From contig DWVY01000028.1 in the NCBI GenBank assembly GCA_019119995.1, positions 1 to 64,000 on the forward strand: DNA of 64,000 nt, in the 5' to 3' direction. How positions within the stretch are numbered: the stretch's first letter is position 1; each line of letters opens with the position of its first letter. The DNA is from Candidatus Mediterraneibacter faecavium (lineage in GTDB: Bacteria > Bacillota > Clostridia > Lachnospirales > Lachnospiraceae). A program made the position numbers and the translations under genes. Positions 55,670 through 63,941 of the stretch are shown piece by piece. The notes beneath the pieces were generated by a model. It was not told the DNA's origin, made no database searches, and worked only from the letters and a program-made list of their open reading frames with translations.

Positions 55670-56401
55670 TTACGACAAAAGGATTTTCGTCATCCGCTTT
55701 GTGTCCATCTTATCAAGCACATGATCCGCATCCGGGATGTCCTCTTTCGGGGATATCTCCGTCCTCACATACAGCGTTGCAAGCCCGGCATTCTTAGCCC
55801 CTTCTATGTCGCACACACCGTCGTTCCCGATCATGACAGCCCTGCGTATATCAATGCCGTACGTATGGATCAGCTTTTCAAAAAAGCGTACATCCGGCTT
55901 TTTGCAGCCGTGTTCGGATGAGATGAAGATGCCATCGAAATACGGCGTGATCCCCAGTGCGTTCATCTCATACTCCGTAAAGATCTTCTGCGCATTCGAT
56001 AACAGATAAATCTTCTTGCCGCTGCTTTTCAGGGCGGACAGCATCTCTTCCGTACCGTCATACAGTTTCAGATATTCCATGGACAAAATGCGGAAAAACT
56101 GTCCCGCATGTCTTACTAGAGCTTCATCGGCGTCTATTCCTTTCTCCTGAAAAAGCGCCTCGAAAACTTCCTCAATCCTGATTTCCGGATATGCCTCGTG
56201 GGAATCCTTCCTTATCCCGCCTTTCCCTGCACTCATCTTCTCAGTCAGACAGTCGTAAGCCTGATGCAGTTCATCGGAAGTATAGTCCGCACCGTAGAAC
56301 GCATAGAACAGCGCAAGCCTGTCCCACAGTTCCTTTTTATTTTCATCTGTGCGGATGTCCACGAGGGTTCCGTACAGGTCAAATATACATGTGTCGTACA
56401 T
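55670..56401 (-). CDS. HAD superfamily hydrolase (HAD-IA, YjjG-like)
   Basis: 243 aa. DxDxT motif I as FDLYGTLVD (D9, D11 by the MYDTCIF start), motif II LLSNAQ, motif III K in KKPDVRFF and motif IV GNDGVCDI. Likely a nucleotide or sugar phosphatase. Start at 56401 with GGAGAGG upstream; longer frame rejected because it overlaps the AAA gene end. Confidence 0.85.
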   Translation of the reverse strand: MYDTCIFDLYGTLVDIRTDENKKELWDRLALFYAFYGADYTSDELHQAYDCLTEKMSAGKGGIRKDSHEAYPEIRIEEVFEALFQEKGIDADEALVRHAGQFFRILSMEYLKLYDGTEEMLSALKSSGKKIYLLSNAQKIFTEYEMNALGITPYFDGIFISSEHGCKKPDVRFFEKLIHTYGIDIRRAVMIGNDGVCDIEGAKNAGLATLYVRTEISPKEDIPDADHVLDKMDTKRMTKILLS

Positions 56402-56429
56402 GTTTCCTCTCCTCCTCAGTTGTTGTATG

Positions 56430-57290
56430 TCAGTCTTCAAATTCATCACGATGTTCACGGAAAAATGTATAGTACGCCCTCACATTTTCCAGATCCGTCC
56501 ATCTTTTCACGTCAGCCGGGTCTTCATCCAGATCATAGATCTTTGCTCCTCTCATAGATAAGAGAAACGGTGAATGTGTAGAGATCACAAACTGGCACCC
56601 GAAAAACCTTGCCGAATCTTCCAAAAACTTTACAAGTTCCTGCTGTCTTGCCGGAGACAGGCTGTTCTCCGGCTCGTCCAGCAGAAACAGCCCGTTTTCA
56701 GTAATCTTTTCCGAAAAATAGATAAATGCACTTTCCCCATTAGAATATTCCCGGATATTATCCATCAGCTCTGACCTGACATACCGTGACTGTGTCAGAC
56801 GTCTTGCTTTTGTGATCTTTTTCAGACTTTCATAATCATCCAGAGAACGCATCTGAAAGTCTGCATACTTCGCATCCAGATAATCCTCGAAAAGTGCTTC
56901 TTTCTTCCTGTCTATCCCTTCATTCATGCTTCGGATATTCAGCATATAATCAAATACATCATCGCTCGTAATAACACGGCTGTTCGCCGGAAAAGCTCCC
57001 TGCAATTTATAGCCGCAGAGATCCAGATAATCCGGAAAGAAATTAGATTTATTAAATGCGCTGTCCCGTGCAAGCTGAAGTTTTTCCCCTATCACATTCA
57101 GGGCCGTCGTTTTTCCTGAGCCGTTACCTCCATACAGGATCGTAACCGGCTCAAAATCAAGACGATGAAGATGATGCCTTGAAAGGATCTGAAAAGGATA
57201 AAAAGAGTCATAGCATGTCCTTTTCTGCTTCAGAAAAAAGTCGAATTCCCTGTCGCTGTCAGGAAAAGTAAAATACTCTAAATATAACAT
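56430..57290 (-). CDS. OLD-like AAA ATPase (AAA_21 type)
   Basis: 286 aa. Walker A YGGNGSGKTTALN, ABC-like signature EYSNGESAFIYF, Walker B GLFLLDEPENSLSPARQQEL and a switch histidine in ISTHSPFLL. This is an ABC/OLD-type ATPase without a TOPRIM nuclease domain. Such proteins can be defence or housekeeping; here it stands alone with no partner nuclease nearby. GGAGG precedes the ATG; promoter at 57335-57363. Confidence 0.85.
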   Translation of the reverse strand: MLYLEYFTFPDSDREFDFFLKQKRTCYDSFYPFQILSRHHLHRLDFEPVTILYGGNGSGKTTALNVIGEKLQLARDSAFNKSNFFPDYLDLCGYKLQGAFPANSRVITSDDVFDYMLNIRSMNEGIDRKKEALFEDYLDAKYADFQMRSLDDYESLKKITKARRLTQSRYVRSELMDNIREYSNGESAFIYFSEKITENGLFLLDEPENSLSPARQQELVKFLEDSARFFGCQFVISTHSPFLLSMRGAKIYDLDEDPADVKRWTDLENVRAYYTFFREHRDEFED

Positions 57291-57334
57291 TCTTCATTCC
57301 TCCGGTGCTCCGTCCTCTAACAGTCTCCGGATTT

Positions 57335-57363
57335 ATTATAGCATCCGCCAGCTCCTCTGTCTC
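57335..57363 (-). promoter_or_regulatory. Candidate sigma-A promoter of the AAA ATPase gene
   Basis: GAGACA, 17-base spacer, TATAAT on the minus strand, about 45 bases before the start codon. Confidence 0.55.
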
Positions 57364-57397
57364 CTTTTTTCCTGCCATATCTAAAAGGGGGACGTGC

Positions 57398-57811
57398 TCA
57401 TTTTCCCTCCAGCGATTCTGTCATTTTCTTAATCTCGCTTCTTGATATCATGCGGCTCCCGAAGGGTCGCATAGCGAGTGCCAGCAGTTTCATAGGGTTG
57501 TCATCGGCTGCCGTGCGGTTCGAGCCGATCTTGCCGCATCTTGTACACCGGTGGATGACCGCCCACTCTCCGTTTTTCCTCACCCAGACGCCGATCGGCT
57601 CCATGCGGCCATGACAGTCCGAAGCCCGGTCTCCCGGCTCATTGTCCAGATGAATGCTGTACAGACAGTTCGGACAGTGATTTCTGTGGCCAGTTCCAGC
57701 TCCTGCTGATACGACAGGCCAGCCGCACACTTTACAGGTAAACGAATCTGTACACGGGTGTGTCCTGAAATATCCTTTATCATACTTTCTTCTCTTATTT
57801 TCTCTGTTCAT
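57398..57811 (-). CDS. RNHCP domain protein 1
   Basis: 137 aa. FTCKVCGWPV ... GHRNHCPNCLYSIH holds the RNHCP motif and a CxxC zinc pair, and CTRCGK a second. Family of unknown function, likely a zinc ribbon binding nucleic acid or protein. The neighbour at 57836 is a paralogue; they follow each other with a 24-base gap. Confidence 0.85.
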   Translation of the reverse strand: MNRENKRRKYDKGYFRTHPCTDSFTCKVCGWPVVSAGAGTGHRNHCPNCLYSIHLDNEPGDRASDCHGRMEPIGVWVRKNGEWAVIHRCTRCGKIGSNRTAADDNPMKLLALAMRPFGSRMISRSEIKKMTESLEGK

Positions 57812-57835
57812 TTTTATTCTTCTCTCTTTCCCGTT

Positions 57836-58204
57836 CTATATCTTTATCTTTCCTCGTCCGCCCATCATTTTCGTCAATTCCTCCAGTCTGTCCACCGGAA
57901 ACGGCGGTGATGACAGCGGTTTCGACGCAATTGACAGGATCTTGATGCGGCTGTCCCGTTCCGTCACCGGGGCAAGCATCATCTCTCCGCACAGACTGCA
58001 TCTCTGGATAATATACCACTCATCGTCTGACTTTACCCAGATACCGACTGCTTCCAGCATCCCGCCGCATTCATATCCTTCTGTATCTTCTTTATGGATG
58101 GCTGCCAGACAGTTCGGACAGTGATCCGGCTCATCTATATTCATATCCAATGATGAAGACCATCCGCAGTTGGGGCATATAAACTCTTTCTTATATTCAC
58201 TCAT
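57836..58204 (-). CDS. RNHCP domain protein 2 (paralogue)
   Basis: 122 aa. FICPNCGWSSS ... DEPDHCPNCLAAIH and RCSLCGE mirror the layout of the following gene, with RN replaced by EPD before HCPNC. AAGGAG lies before the ATG. The tandem copies probably arose by duplication. Function unknown. Confidence 0.83.
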   Translation of the reverse strand: MSEYKKEFICPNCGWSSSLDMNIDEPDHCPNCLAAIHKEDTEGYECGGMLEAVGIWVKSDDEWYIIQRCSLCGEMMLAPVTERDSRIKILSIASKPLSSPPFPVDRLEELTKMMGGRGKIKI

Positions 58205-58243
58205 GATACTTCTCCTTAAAATCGTACTTTAATTTTACAGAAT

Positions 58244-58278
58244 AAAAAACGGACGGCTCATTACTCTGAGTCATCCGT
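58244..58278 (-). terminator. Intrinsic terminator of the orphan transcription unit
   Basis: 12-bp stem with two wobble pairs (ACGGATGACTCA/TGAGCCGTCCGT), 6-base loop, followed by TTTTTT on the minus strand, 40 bases before the RNHCP 2 start. Confidence 0.88.
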
Positions 58279-58588
58279 ATACCTGTTTCGATATTATTTA
58301 CAACAGACTGTGACCGTATCATCTGTATCCAATGATACCATTTCCGTTTATTTTCACATATAAATATATGCGCACAGCAGTCAAATGGACATGCCAGCAT
58401 GTCCGCTTGGCTCGTTGCTCGCGGGAATAAAAAATGCCCGTGCTATGAAGCCAGCCTGATGAATGATCTATCCGCAAACAGGTACAACAAAAGAACTCAT
58501 CGCAATCATTGATGATGAGATAATATTTATCGTCCTTATTATCTGCGAACAGCCGACATCAAGCCACCTCCCTTGCTTAAACTTGTAT
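58244..58588 (-). ncRNA. Orphan transcription unit without a normal ORF
   Basis: Between the promoter at 58590-58618 and the terminator at 58244-58278 lies about 345 nt with no good ORF. GGGAGG stands 7 bases before ATG-TCG-GCT-GTT-CGC-AGA-TAA (58539-58559), a 6-codon frame; another 13-codon frame starts at 58509. Internal hairpins include GGACATGC-TG-GCATGTCC near 58387-58404. It may be a small RNA, a broken type I toxin locus, or a 3'UTR of the gene upstream. Confidence 0.5.
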
Positions 58589-58589
58589 C

Positions 58590-58618
58590 ATCATAACACA
58601 TACGTTTCTATGAGACAA
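58590..58618 (-). promoter_or_regulatory. Promoter of the orphan transcription unit
   Basis: TTGTCT, 17-base spacer, TATGAT on the minus strand; the -35 overlaps the last codons of the secreted-protein gene. Confidence 0.6.
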
Positions 58619-59408
58619 GACTTTTCTTCCTGATCCAGAACCACCAGATCAGAAATCCTGCCAGCCCTGCAACGACAATAACAGGAATGACCAGAAACAG
58701 AATAGAAAACTGTCCGCTTTCTTTTACATCGGCGATCTGCGATGCATCAGCTTCCTGCGCCGGGATCAGTTCATGTTCTGTTCTCTGGGGAATCCGGGCA
58801 TTGTTCATATCCGAGAGGCAGATCCACACGTCTCTTGTTCCGTACATATACGCTGAATATCCCCAGAGCCGTCCGTCAGGATCCTTGTAGAATGTTGTGA
58901 TCTCATAATCATCCATCACAGAAGCGCCGGATGAATCAATAACGCCGGATTCCGGATAAGACCATGATACGAATCCTGTTCCGTCGGGAAGCAGATAAGG
59001 CTCGTCTTCATATATTTCATCAGAATATTCCTCCATGAATTCCGGGCTTCCATATTCCAGATACAGATCCGCCATTAAGATCCATTTGTCCCGGTCTTCT
59101 GCCAATCCCCACTCGAGCCCGTCTTTATCGGTATAGACAAAAGAAATATGGATATCCTCTCCCTCCTGCGCCCTGCGTTCTCCCGCAGCCAGATTCGGAG
59201 CATTCCACAGATATGTATCCGCTCCCGCAATGCACGTCCGGTCAAAATAAGTACACTCATCACTGTGTCTTCCGTAGAAATCATTATCCGGCTCGAAAAT
59301 AACGTCCGCCGACACCGGAAGCGTATTTCCAAAGAGAAAGACAGCAATACAGACAGACATTATCATTCTCAAAAAGACTTTCCTTTTTCTGTCATTTTCT
59401 TTCTTCAT
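58608..59408 (-). CDS. Secreted, C-terminally membrane-anchored protein of unknown function
   Basis: 266 aa. Signal peptide (about 1-35, ending PVSADV), two SH3-like repeats (GLEWGLAEDRDKWILMADLYLEY and GRLWGYSAYMYGTRDVWICLSDM), and a C-terminal membrane helix (about 232-258) with a basic tail. Topology: outside with a C-terminal anchor. GGAGGG precedes the ATG. Third gene of the MFS module; not recognised. Confidence 0.75.
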   Translation of the reverse strand: MKKENDRKRKVFLRMIMSVCIAVFLFGNTLPVSADVIFEPDNDFYGRHSDECTYFDRTCIAGADTYLWNAPNLAAGERRAQEGEDIHISFVYTDKDGLEWGLAEDRDKWILMADLYLEYGSPEFMEEYSDEIYEDEPYLLPDGTGFVSWSYPESGVIDSSGASVMDDYEITTFYKDPDGRLWGYSAYMYGTRDVWICLSDMNNARIPQRTEHELIPAQEADASQIADVKESGQFSILFLVIPVIVVAGLAGFLIWWFWIRKKSLVS

Positions 59409-59427
59409 AATCTTCCCTCCTTACTTA

Positions 59428-59781
59428 TTACAGCAGCATTGAAATAATGAGTCCGGCAGTAAATGACAGTAGGTTCAGGACAAGCGCCATTTTCCATGGG
59501 CCGTACTCTTTATCCTGCCATATCATACATTTCCGGAACAAGACTCCTTCTGAAATAAAAACCAGCACCTCTGCTGCCAATACCACTGCATTAAACGGGA
59601 TCCCGGTGTAAGCAGGGATCAACTGGCTGAGCAGGACGGCCGCCGGATTTGTGACAGTATTGACGAGGAGCAGAAGTAACTGATCTTTTTTCTCTATGCC
59701 GAAGAAAATCCGGGCTGCCACTCCCTCAACCGCGGCTGTCAGCGCCCATGATAAGATAAATAACATACATAAACGGATCAT
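59428..59781 (-). CDS. Small polytopic membrane protein, unknown
   Basis: 117 aa from MIRLCMLF, about four hydrophobic helices (AALTAAVEG..., LLLLLVNTVTNPAAVLL, AVVLAAEVLVFI, LNLLSFTAGLIIS). The start overlaps the MFS stop (ATGA) with GGAGG 8 bases upstream; the longer frame to 59910 overlaps the MFS gene and is rejected. Confidence 0.7.
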   Translation of the reverse strand: MIRLCMLFILSWALTAAVEGVAARIFFGIEKKDQLLLLLVNTVTNPAAVLLSQLIPAYTGIPFNAVVLAAEVLVFISEGVLFRKCMIWQDKEYGPWKMALVLNLLSFTAGLIISMLL

Positions 59782-60887
59782 AGCATTTCCCTCCTGTTTC
59801 GTGTATCCTGGATGCCGTTTCTTCTCTGCAGCGGAAGCCCAAGCCCCGCCGAGATCAGGATCAGTGAGACTACCGTCAAGGCTGCATATGCAGCAGGAGA
59901 ATGCAGACATTCCGGAACACCCGCAAATACGGGGAGTACTCCGAGATACAGTGCAAATGTCAAAAGGCCGAATGAAGTCCCCGGATATCCCGGGAATTTC
60001 CGATACAGACTGACCAAAGTGACCGGCATTGTCATATTAAAGAGAAGGACACCTGCAAGTCCCGCGCCCGTCCGGTCTGATACGCCAAGAAGAACTGCGG
60101 AAATTGCAAGAGATACTGCTGCCGTCCTGTAACTTCCGAAGCGGTCAGAAGCGAAGCCTCCCAGCATTTTCCCGAGAAAAACCGTCCCCGTCAGTGCAAT
60201 CCCTGTAAAGATGCTGCGATTCCATGGAAACGTAAATACAGAACCTTCAAAGGAGCGGAAAGCCACTACAAGGACCAGGCAGAGGACAGCGATCGTCTCC
60301 TGCACTGGAGAGGATGAAAACATCTTTCCGCTGCGCACTTCACCCCCGCCCGCCGGTCCGCCTGAAGGAATCTCTTCTTTCCCTGCCAATACCGGTATTA
60401 ACGAGTATATAAGCAGGACAGACAGGATCGCACCCGAAAGAATACCGATCTCCTTCATCACGGGTATCACAGATCCTGCATATATCCCGAGCGCTCCTGT
60501 CGACACAAATATTCCCGGCCCTGCTGCCCTGCCTTTATATATTTCGAGGATCTCAGCTCCGCTTCCCACATGGAACAGCGCATTCCCGATGCCTGCGGTT
60601 ATCACCAGCGCATAAGAATCCATTCCTGCAATGAGGGCGATAAGACATAACAGACACCCTGCTGAAGCCGCCGCTCCTGCCGCTCTATGGTTTTTGAACG
60701 CAAGGCGGTCAAGGATAACGCCCGCCGGGAGCTGTCCTGCAAATGCGAAAAAGTTATAGGCCAGCATTTTTACAAACCATGCTTCACTTCCGGGGATCCT
60801 GTTTACGATCATCCATGCACAGATAAAATCGATCATAAAATGAGTGACGGATGCCCATATCAGTCTTCGGTGTCTCTTCATCGGCAC
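59778..60887 (-). CDS. MFS transporter of the three-gene membrane module
   Basis: 369 aa, about 12 membrane helices, with GIGNALFHVGSG and KMLGGFASDRFGSYR (MFS signature-like). Substrate unknown; the N-terminal half lacks the usual long loop. First gene of a unit with the small membrane protein and the secreted protein. Ribosome site GAGAGAGGAGAG lies before the ATG. Confidence 0.75.
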   Translation of the reverse strand: MPMKRHRRLIWASVTHFMIDFICAWMIVNRIPGSEAWFVKMLAYNFFAFAGQLPAGVILDRLAFKNHRAAGAAASAGCLLCLIALIAGMDSYALVITAGIGNALFHVGSGAEILEIYKGRAAGPGIFVSTGALGIYAGSVIPVMKEIGILSGAILSVLLIYSLIPVLAGKEEIPSGGPAGGGEVRSGKMFSSSPVQETIAVLCLVLVVAFRSFEGSVFTFPWNRSIFTGIALTGTVFLGKMLGGFASDRFGSYRTAAVSLAISAVLLGVSDRTGAGLAGVLLFNMTMPVTLVSLYRKFPGYPGTSFGLLTFALYLGVLPVFAGVPECLHSPAAYAALTVVSLILISAGLGLPLQRRNGIQDTRNRREML

Positions 60888-60953
60888 TCTCTCCTCTCTC
60901 TGTCTATAAGAGTGTCATATGTACAGTTTTGTTGCATCCTGTTTGATAACATT

Positions 60954-61835
60954 TTACCGGCGGGAATCTTCTCTTATGAAAGGCTCCTCCACTTTTGTTT
61001 CTGTCAAGATCTCGTATCTCTGCGGATGCCGGTATGCATTGCCGTGCACTTCACTCTTTCGGTAATCTCTCAACTGCTCAAGGTCAAGTTCTGCGATATA
61101 GATCCCTTCGCCGCATCCTGCCTCCAGAATACACATATCCCGAGAGCCTTCCATATCCGGCAGATATGCCACACCGTCAAAAACTGTTGATCTACCATTG
61201 CAGTCCGGCACATTTTCCGGATAATTGCAGGTAGCGACCGCCAGCATATTTTCATAAGCCCTTGCACGAAGCTGTGAGAGCCTGTTTATCTCCATCGGGC
61301 ATGCATTAGGTACAAGGATCAGTTCTGCTCCTTTGAGCATGAGGATCCGGGCACTCTCCGGAAATTCGCGGTCATAACAGATCATCGATCCGACTCTCAC
61401 AGTCCCTCGTGCCGTATCAAGATCTGTAACATAAAACGCTTCTCCGGGCGTCAGGTATCTCTCCGCGCTGAAATCACATGTATGCACTTTCGCATAGGTC
61501 AGCTTCTTTTCGCCGTGCCGATCATAAAGGATCATCGTATTACGGACGCCGCCGCCGTACTTTTCGAGCAGCGTGATACCGATCGCCATATCGAGCTCTC
61601 CTGCGAGAACCCGAAATCTTTCGGCAAAGACGCTGTCTGCCGGTACTGCGTCTTTCGTCCATTCATATGCAGACCGGGAACAGATATCATATCCGCAGCT
61701 CCACATCTCGGGAAAGAGCGCAATATCGGCTCCCATTTCCTTTGCCTGTCTGCAGCACTGTATTCCTTTTTCAAGATTTTTCTCCAACGAGCCGCAGGGT
61801 GATATCTGCAGCAGGGCAATTTTCAATCCATCCAT
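60954..61835 (-). CDS. Carbon-nitrogen hydrolase (nitrilase superfamily)
   Basis: 293 aa. Catalytic triad: Glu in ALFPEMWSCG, Lys in TYAKVHTCDF, Cys in SMICYDREFPES. Relatives cleave amides or nitriles or deaminate; substrate unknown. I use the ATG at 61835; its ribosome site is weak, so the upstream TTG at 61853 cannot be excluded. A TATAAT (61872-61877) with a dyad AAATxCCA..TGGxxATTT lies upstream. Confidence 0.85.
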   Translation of the reverse strand: MDGLKIALLQISPCGSLEKNLEKGIQCCRQAKEMGADIALFPEMWSCGYDICSRSAYEWTKDAVPADSVFAERFRVLAGELDMAIGITLLEKYGGGVRNTMILYDRHGEKKLTYAKVHTCDFSAERYLTPGEAFYVTDLDTARGTVRVGSMICYDREFPESARILMLKGAELILVPNACPMEINRLSQLRARAYENMLAVATCNYPENVPDCNGRSTVFDGVAYLPDMEGSRDMCILEAGCGEGIYIAELDLEQLRDYRKSEVHGNAYRHPQRYEILTETKVEEPFIREDSRR

Positions 61836-61917
61836 AAGCCATCGTTCTTTCAATCATATATGCAGAAATCCATTATAAAATCTCCACATGGAATTTCCCC
61901 TGAAAATATTCATTTAG

Positions 61918-62958
61918 TTACGGCATCACAGCATACTTTATGACGTGCTCTTTCTTATTTTCAAACACATCGTATGCTTCCATGATCTCTTCCAGAGCGC
62001 ACCGGTGGGTAATAAGGAATCCGGCGTCAAGTTTCCCGCATGAGGTCAGATCCATGATCTCCTGACAGCAGCTGCCGTCCACGCCGCCCGTCTTGAATAC
62101 GAGATTCTTGCCGTACATATCGGGAAGCGGAAGCATCTGCGGCTCTTCATACATAGCGACTATCACTACGACTGCATTCGGTCTTGCGATCTTCCATGCA
62201 GTCTGAAATGTATCTTTCCCTCCAGCCACTTCAAATACAGTATCAGCTCCCCGCCCTTCCGTTATCTCCTTGATCTGCTTTTCCAGATCATCTCTGCCCG
62301 GCATGAGCGTAAGATCCGCCAGTCCCTTTTCTTTTGCAAGATCCAGCCTGTATTCATCTGTATCTATAGCGATGATCCTGGCCGGTGTGTACAGCCGGGC
62401 GCACAGCATCGTACACAGTCCTGTCGGCCCTGCCCCGATCACAGCCACTGTATCCGCCGGTTTTATCTCTCCGATCTTCGCCGCCCAGTATCCGGTGGAG
62501 AGTATATCTCCGTTAAAGAGCGCCTGCTCATCCGTCACATGGCCGGGTATCACTGTGAGCCCGTTATCTGCAAACGGTATTCTGGCATATTCCGCCTGGC
62601 CGCCGTCGATTCGGCACCCGAGCGCCCATCCTCCATGCTCATCCGTACAGTTATTAACAAACCCCCGTTTACAGAAGAAGCACTCTCCGCAGAATGTCTC
62701 CACATTCACCGCCACCCGGTCGCCCGGTTTTACTTTCTTCACAGCGCTGCCGACTTCTACGACCTTTCCCACGAACTCATGCCCCAGTATCGTTCCCGGC
62801 ACCGCCCGCGGCACTGCGCCGTGTTTAATATGGATATCGCTGGAACAGATCGTCGTCAGCGTCACTTGCACGATCGCATCCCTGCCGTCTATGATCTTCG
62901 GCATCGGTCTCTCTTCAAGAGCAATCTGTCCGTTTCCTTTATAAACCACTGCTTTCAT
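61918..62958 (-). CDS. Zinc-dependent alcohol dehydrogenase family protein
   Basis: 346 aa. Catalytic zinc site C (ICSSDIH) and GHEFVGKVVEVG, structural zinc CGECFFCKRGFVNNC, Rossmann GAGPTGL. Medium-chain dehydrogenase oxidising an alcohol or polyol; substrate not inferable. GAGGTG lies 7 bases before ATG. Next upstream gene is the coiled-coil protein. Confidence 0.9.
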   Translation of the reverse strand: MKAVVYKGNGQIALEERPMPKIIDGRDAIVQVTLTTICSSDIHIKHGAVPRAVPGTILGHEFVGKVVEVGSAVKKVKPGDRVAVNVETFCGECFFCKRGFVNNCTDEHGGWALGCRIDGGQAEYARIPFADNGLTVIPGHVTDEQALFNGDILSTGYWAAKIGEIKPADTVAVIGAGPTGLCTMLCARLYTPARIIAIDTDEYRLDLAKEKGLADLTLMPGRDDLEKQIKEITEGRGADTVFEVAGGKDTFQTAWKIARPNAVVVIVAMYEEPQMLPLPDMYGKNLVFKTGGVDGSCCQEIMDLTSCGKLDAGFLITHRCALEEIMEAYDVFENKKEHVIKYAVMP

Positions 62959-62999
62959 GTCTATACACCTCGCTTTATTTTACCTCTTCTCTCTATGCA

Positions 63000-63941
63000 T
63001 CAGGAATCCAGTACGGCCTGTTCCAATTCTTCTTTCAGATTTTCCTTTTTACTGCAAAGCTCATTATCCATCACGTTCAATTGCCCCAGGATCTTCTGTA
63101 TCTGATCTCTTGTCCGCAGCGTCCTGCCGCGTGAGTCATTAATCTTGTCATAAACCATCCAGTCTGTAAACAGTCCGTCGAAAAAGTAATCGGCAAAGTG
63201 CAGGAAATCCCCGATCTCTACGTGCAGGTCGCCTGATATCCTCTCCGTAACATCTGCAAGCTCTGTCCTGAATCCGCGCAGCGCGGCCTGAAGATCCTGT
63301 ATCTTATCCTGTACCTTATTAAGCCTGTCGTACTTGGCCATGTCCGCAATAAGACCTCCGCCCATCAGGTCAAATGTGCTCCAGTTCTTTGCACTGTCCA
63401 GATCTTCAAGGATCTTCCGCGTGATATCAAGCGCCCGGTTTCCGGCTGTTACCGCTTCCTGTATCTCTTTCTGCTGAGTTTCGAGAAACGCTATCTCATT
63501 TTCAAGATTCATGATCCTGCCCGCTTCCGGAACACCGGACTTCTTGATCTGCTCCGTCTTTTCTTCCAAAACTTTTTCATATTGCTGTTCGCAGTCCTGA
63601 AGCTGGGAGAGCCGTCTTTGACAGTAATCTATATCATCGCTTACGGCCTGGAGTTCATTTTTCGCCGCTTCATATTTCACCGATGCCGCATAGGCTTCTG
63701 CTTCTTCTTTTGTCAGTTTTTCACCAATTTTCCCGGTCGCTCTGTAAAAGAATGCTGCAAGGCTTCTGCCGTTGAGACGGTCGACATCGTCCTGTTCCTT
63801 CTGCATGGTCTTTTCCAGTTCTTCGGTTTTCTTTTCCAGATCCGACTGCTGAAGCAGCAGATCAGACAGTTTTGCATCTGTCCGCTGCTTTTCCATAATC
63901 TCCGACTGGAGACGCTGAAGTTCGCTGTCGTAGTAATTCAT
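63000..63941 (-). CDS. Coiled-coil protein of unknown function
   Basis: 313 aa. Long heptad-rich segments (about 1-60, 85-160 and 270-313) separated by a hydrophobic stretch DLMGGGLIADMAKYDRLNKVQDKIQ and FLHFADYFFDGLFTDWMVYDKI. No signal peptide. GGAGG lies 9 bases before ATG. Not recognised; the second half recalls proteins that act as scaffolds or phage-like tape fragments, but I cannot assign it. Confidence 0.6.
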   Translation of the reverse strand: MNYYDSELQRLQSEIMEKQRTDAKLSDLLLQQSDLEKKTEELEKTMQKEQDDVDRLNGRSLAAFFYRATGKIGEKLTKEEAEAYAASVKYEAAKNELQAVSDDIDYCQRRLSQLQDCEQQYEKVLEEKTEQIKKSGVPEAGRIMNLENEIAFLETQQKEIQEAVTAGNRALDITRKILEDLDSAKNWSTFDLMGGGLIADMAKYDRLNKVQDKIQDLQAALRGFRTELADVTERISGDLHVEIGDFLHFADYFFDGLFTDWMVYDKINDSRGRTLRTRDQIQKILGQLNVMDNELCSKKENLKEELEQAVLDS

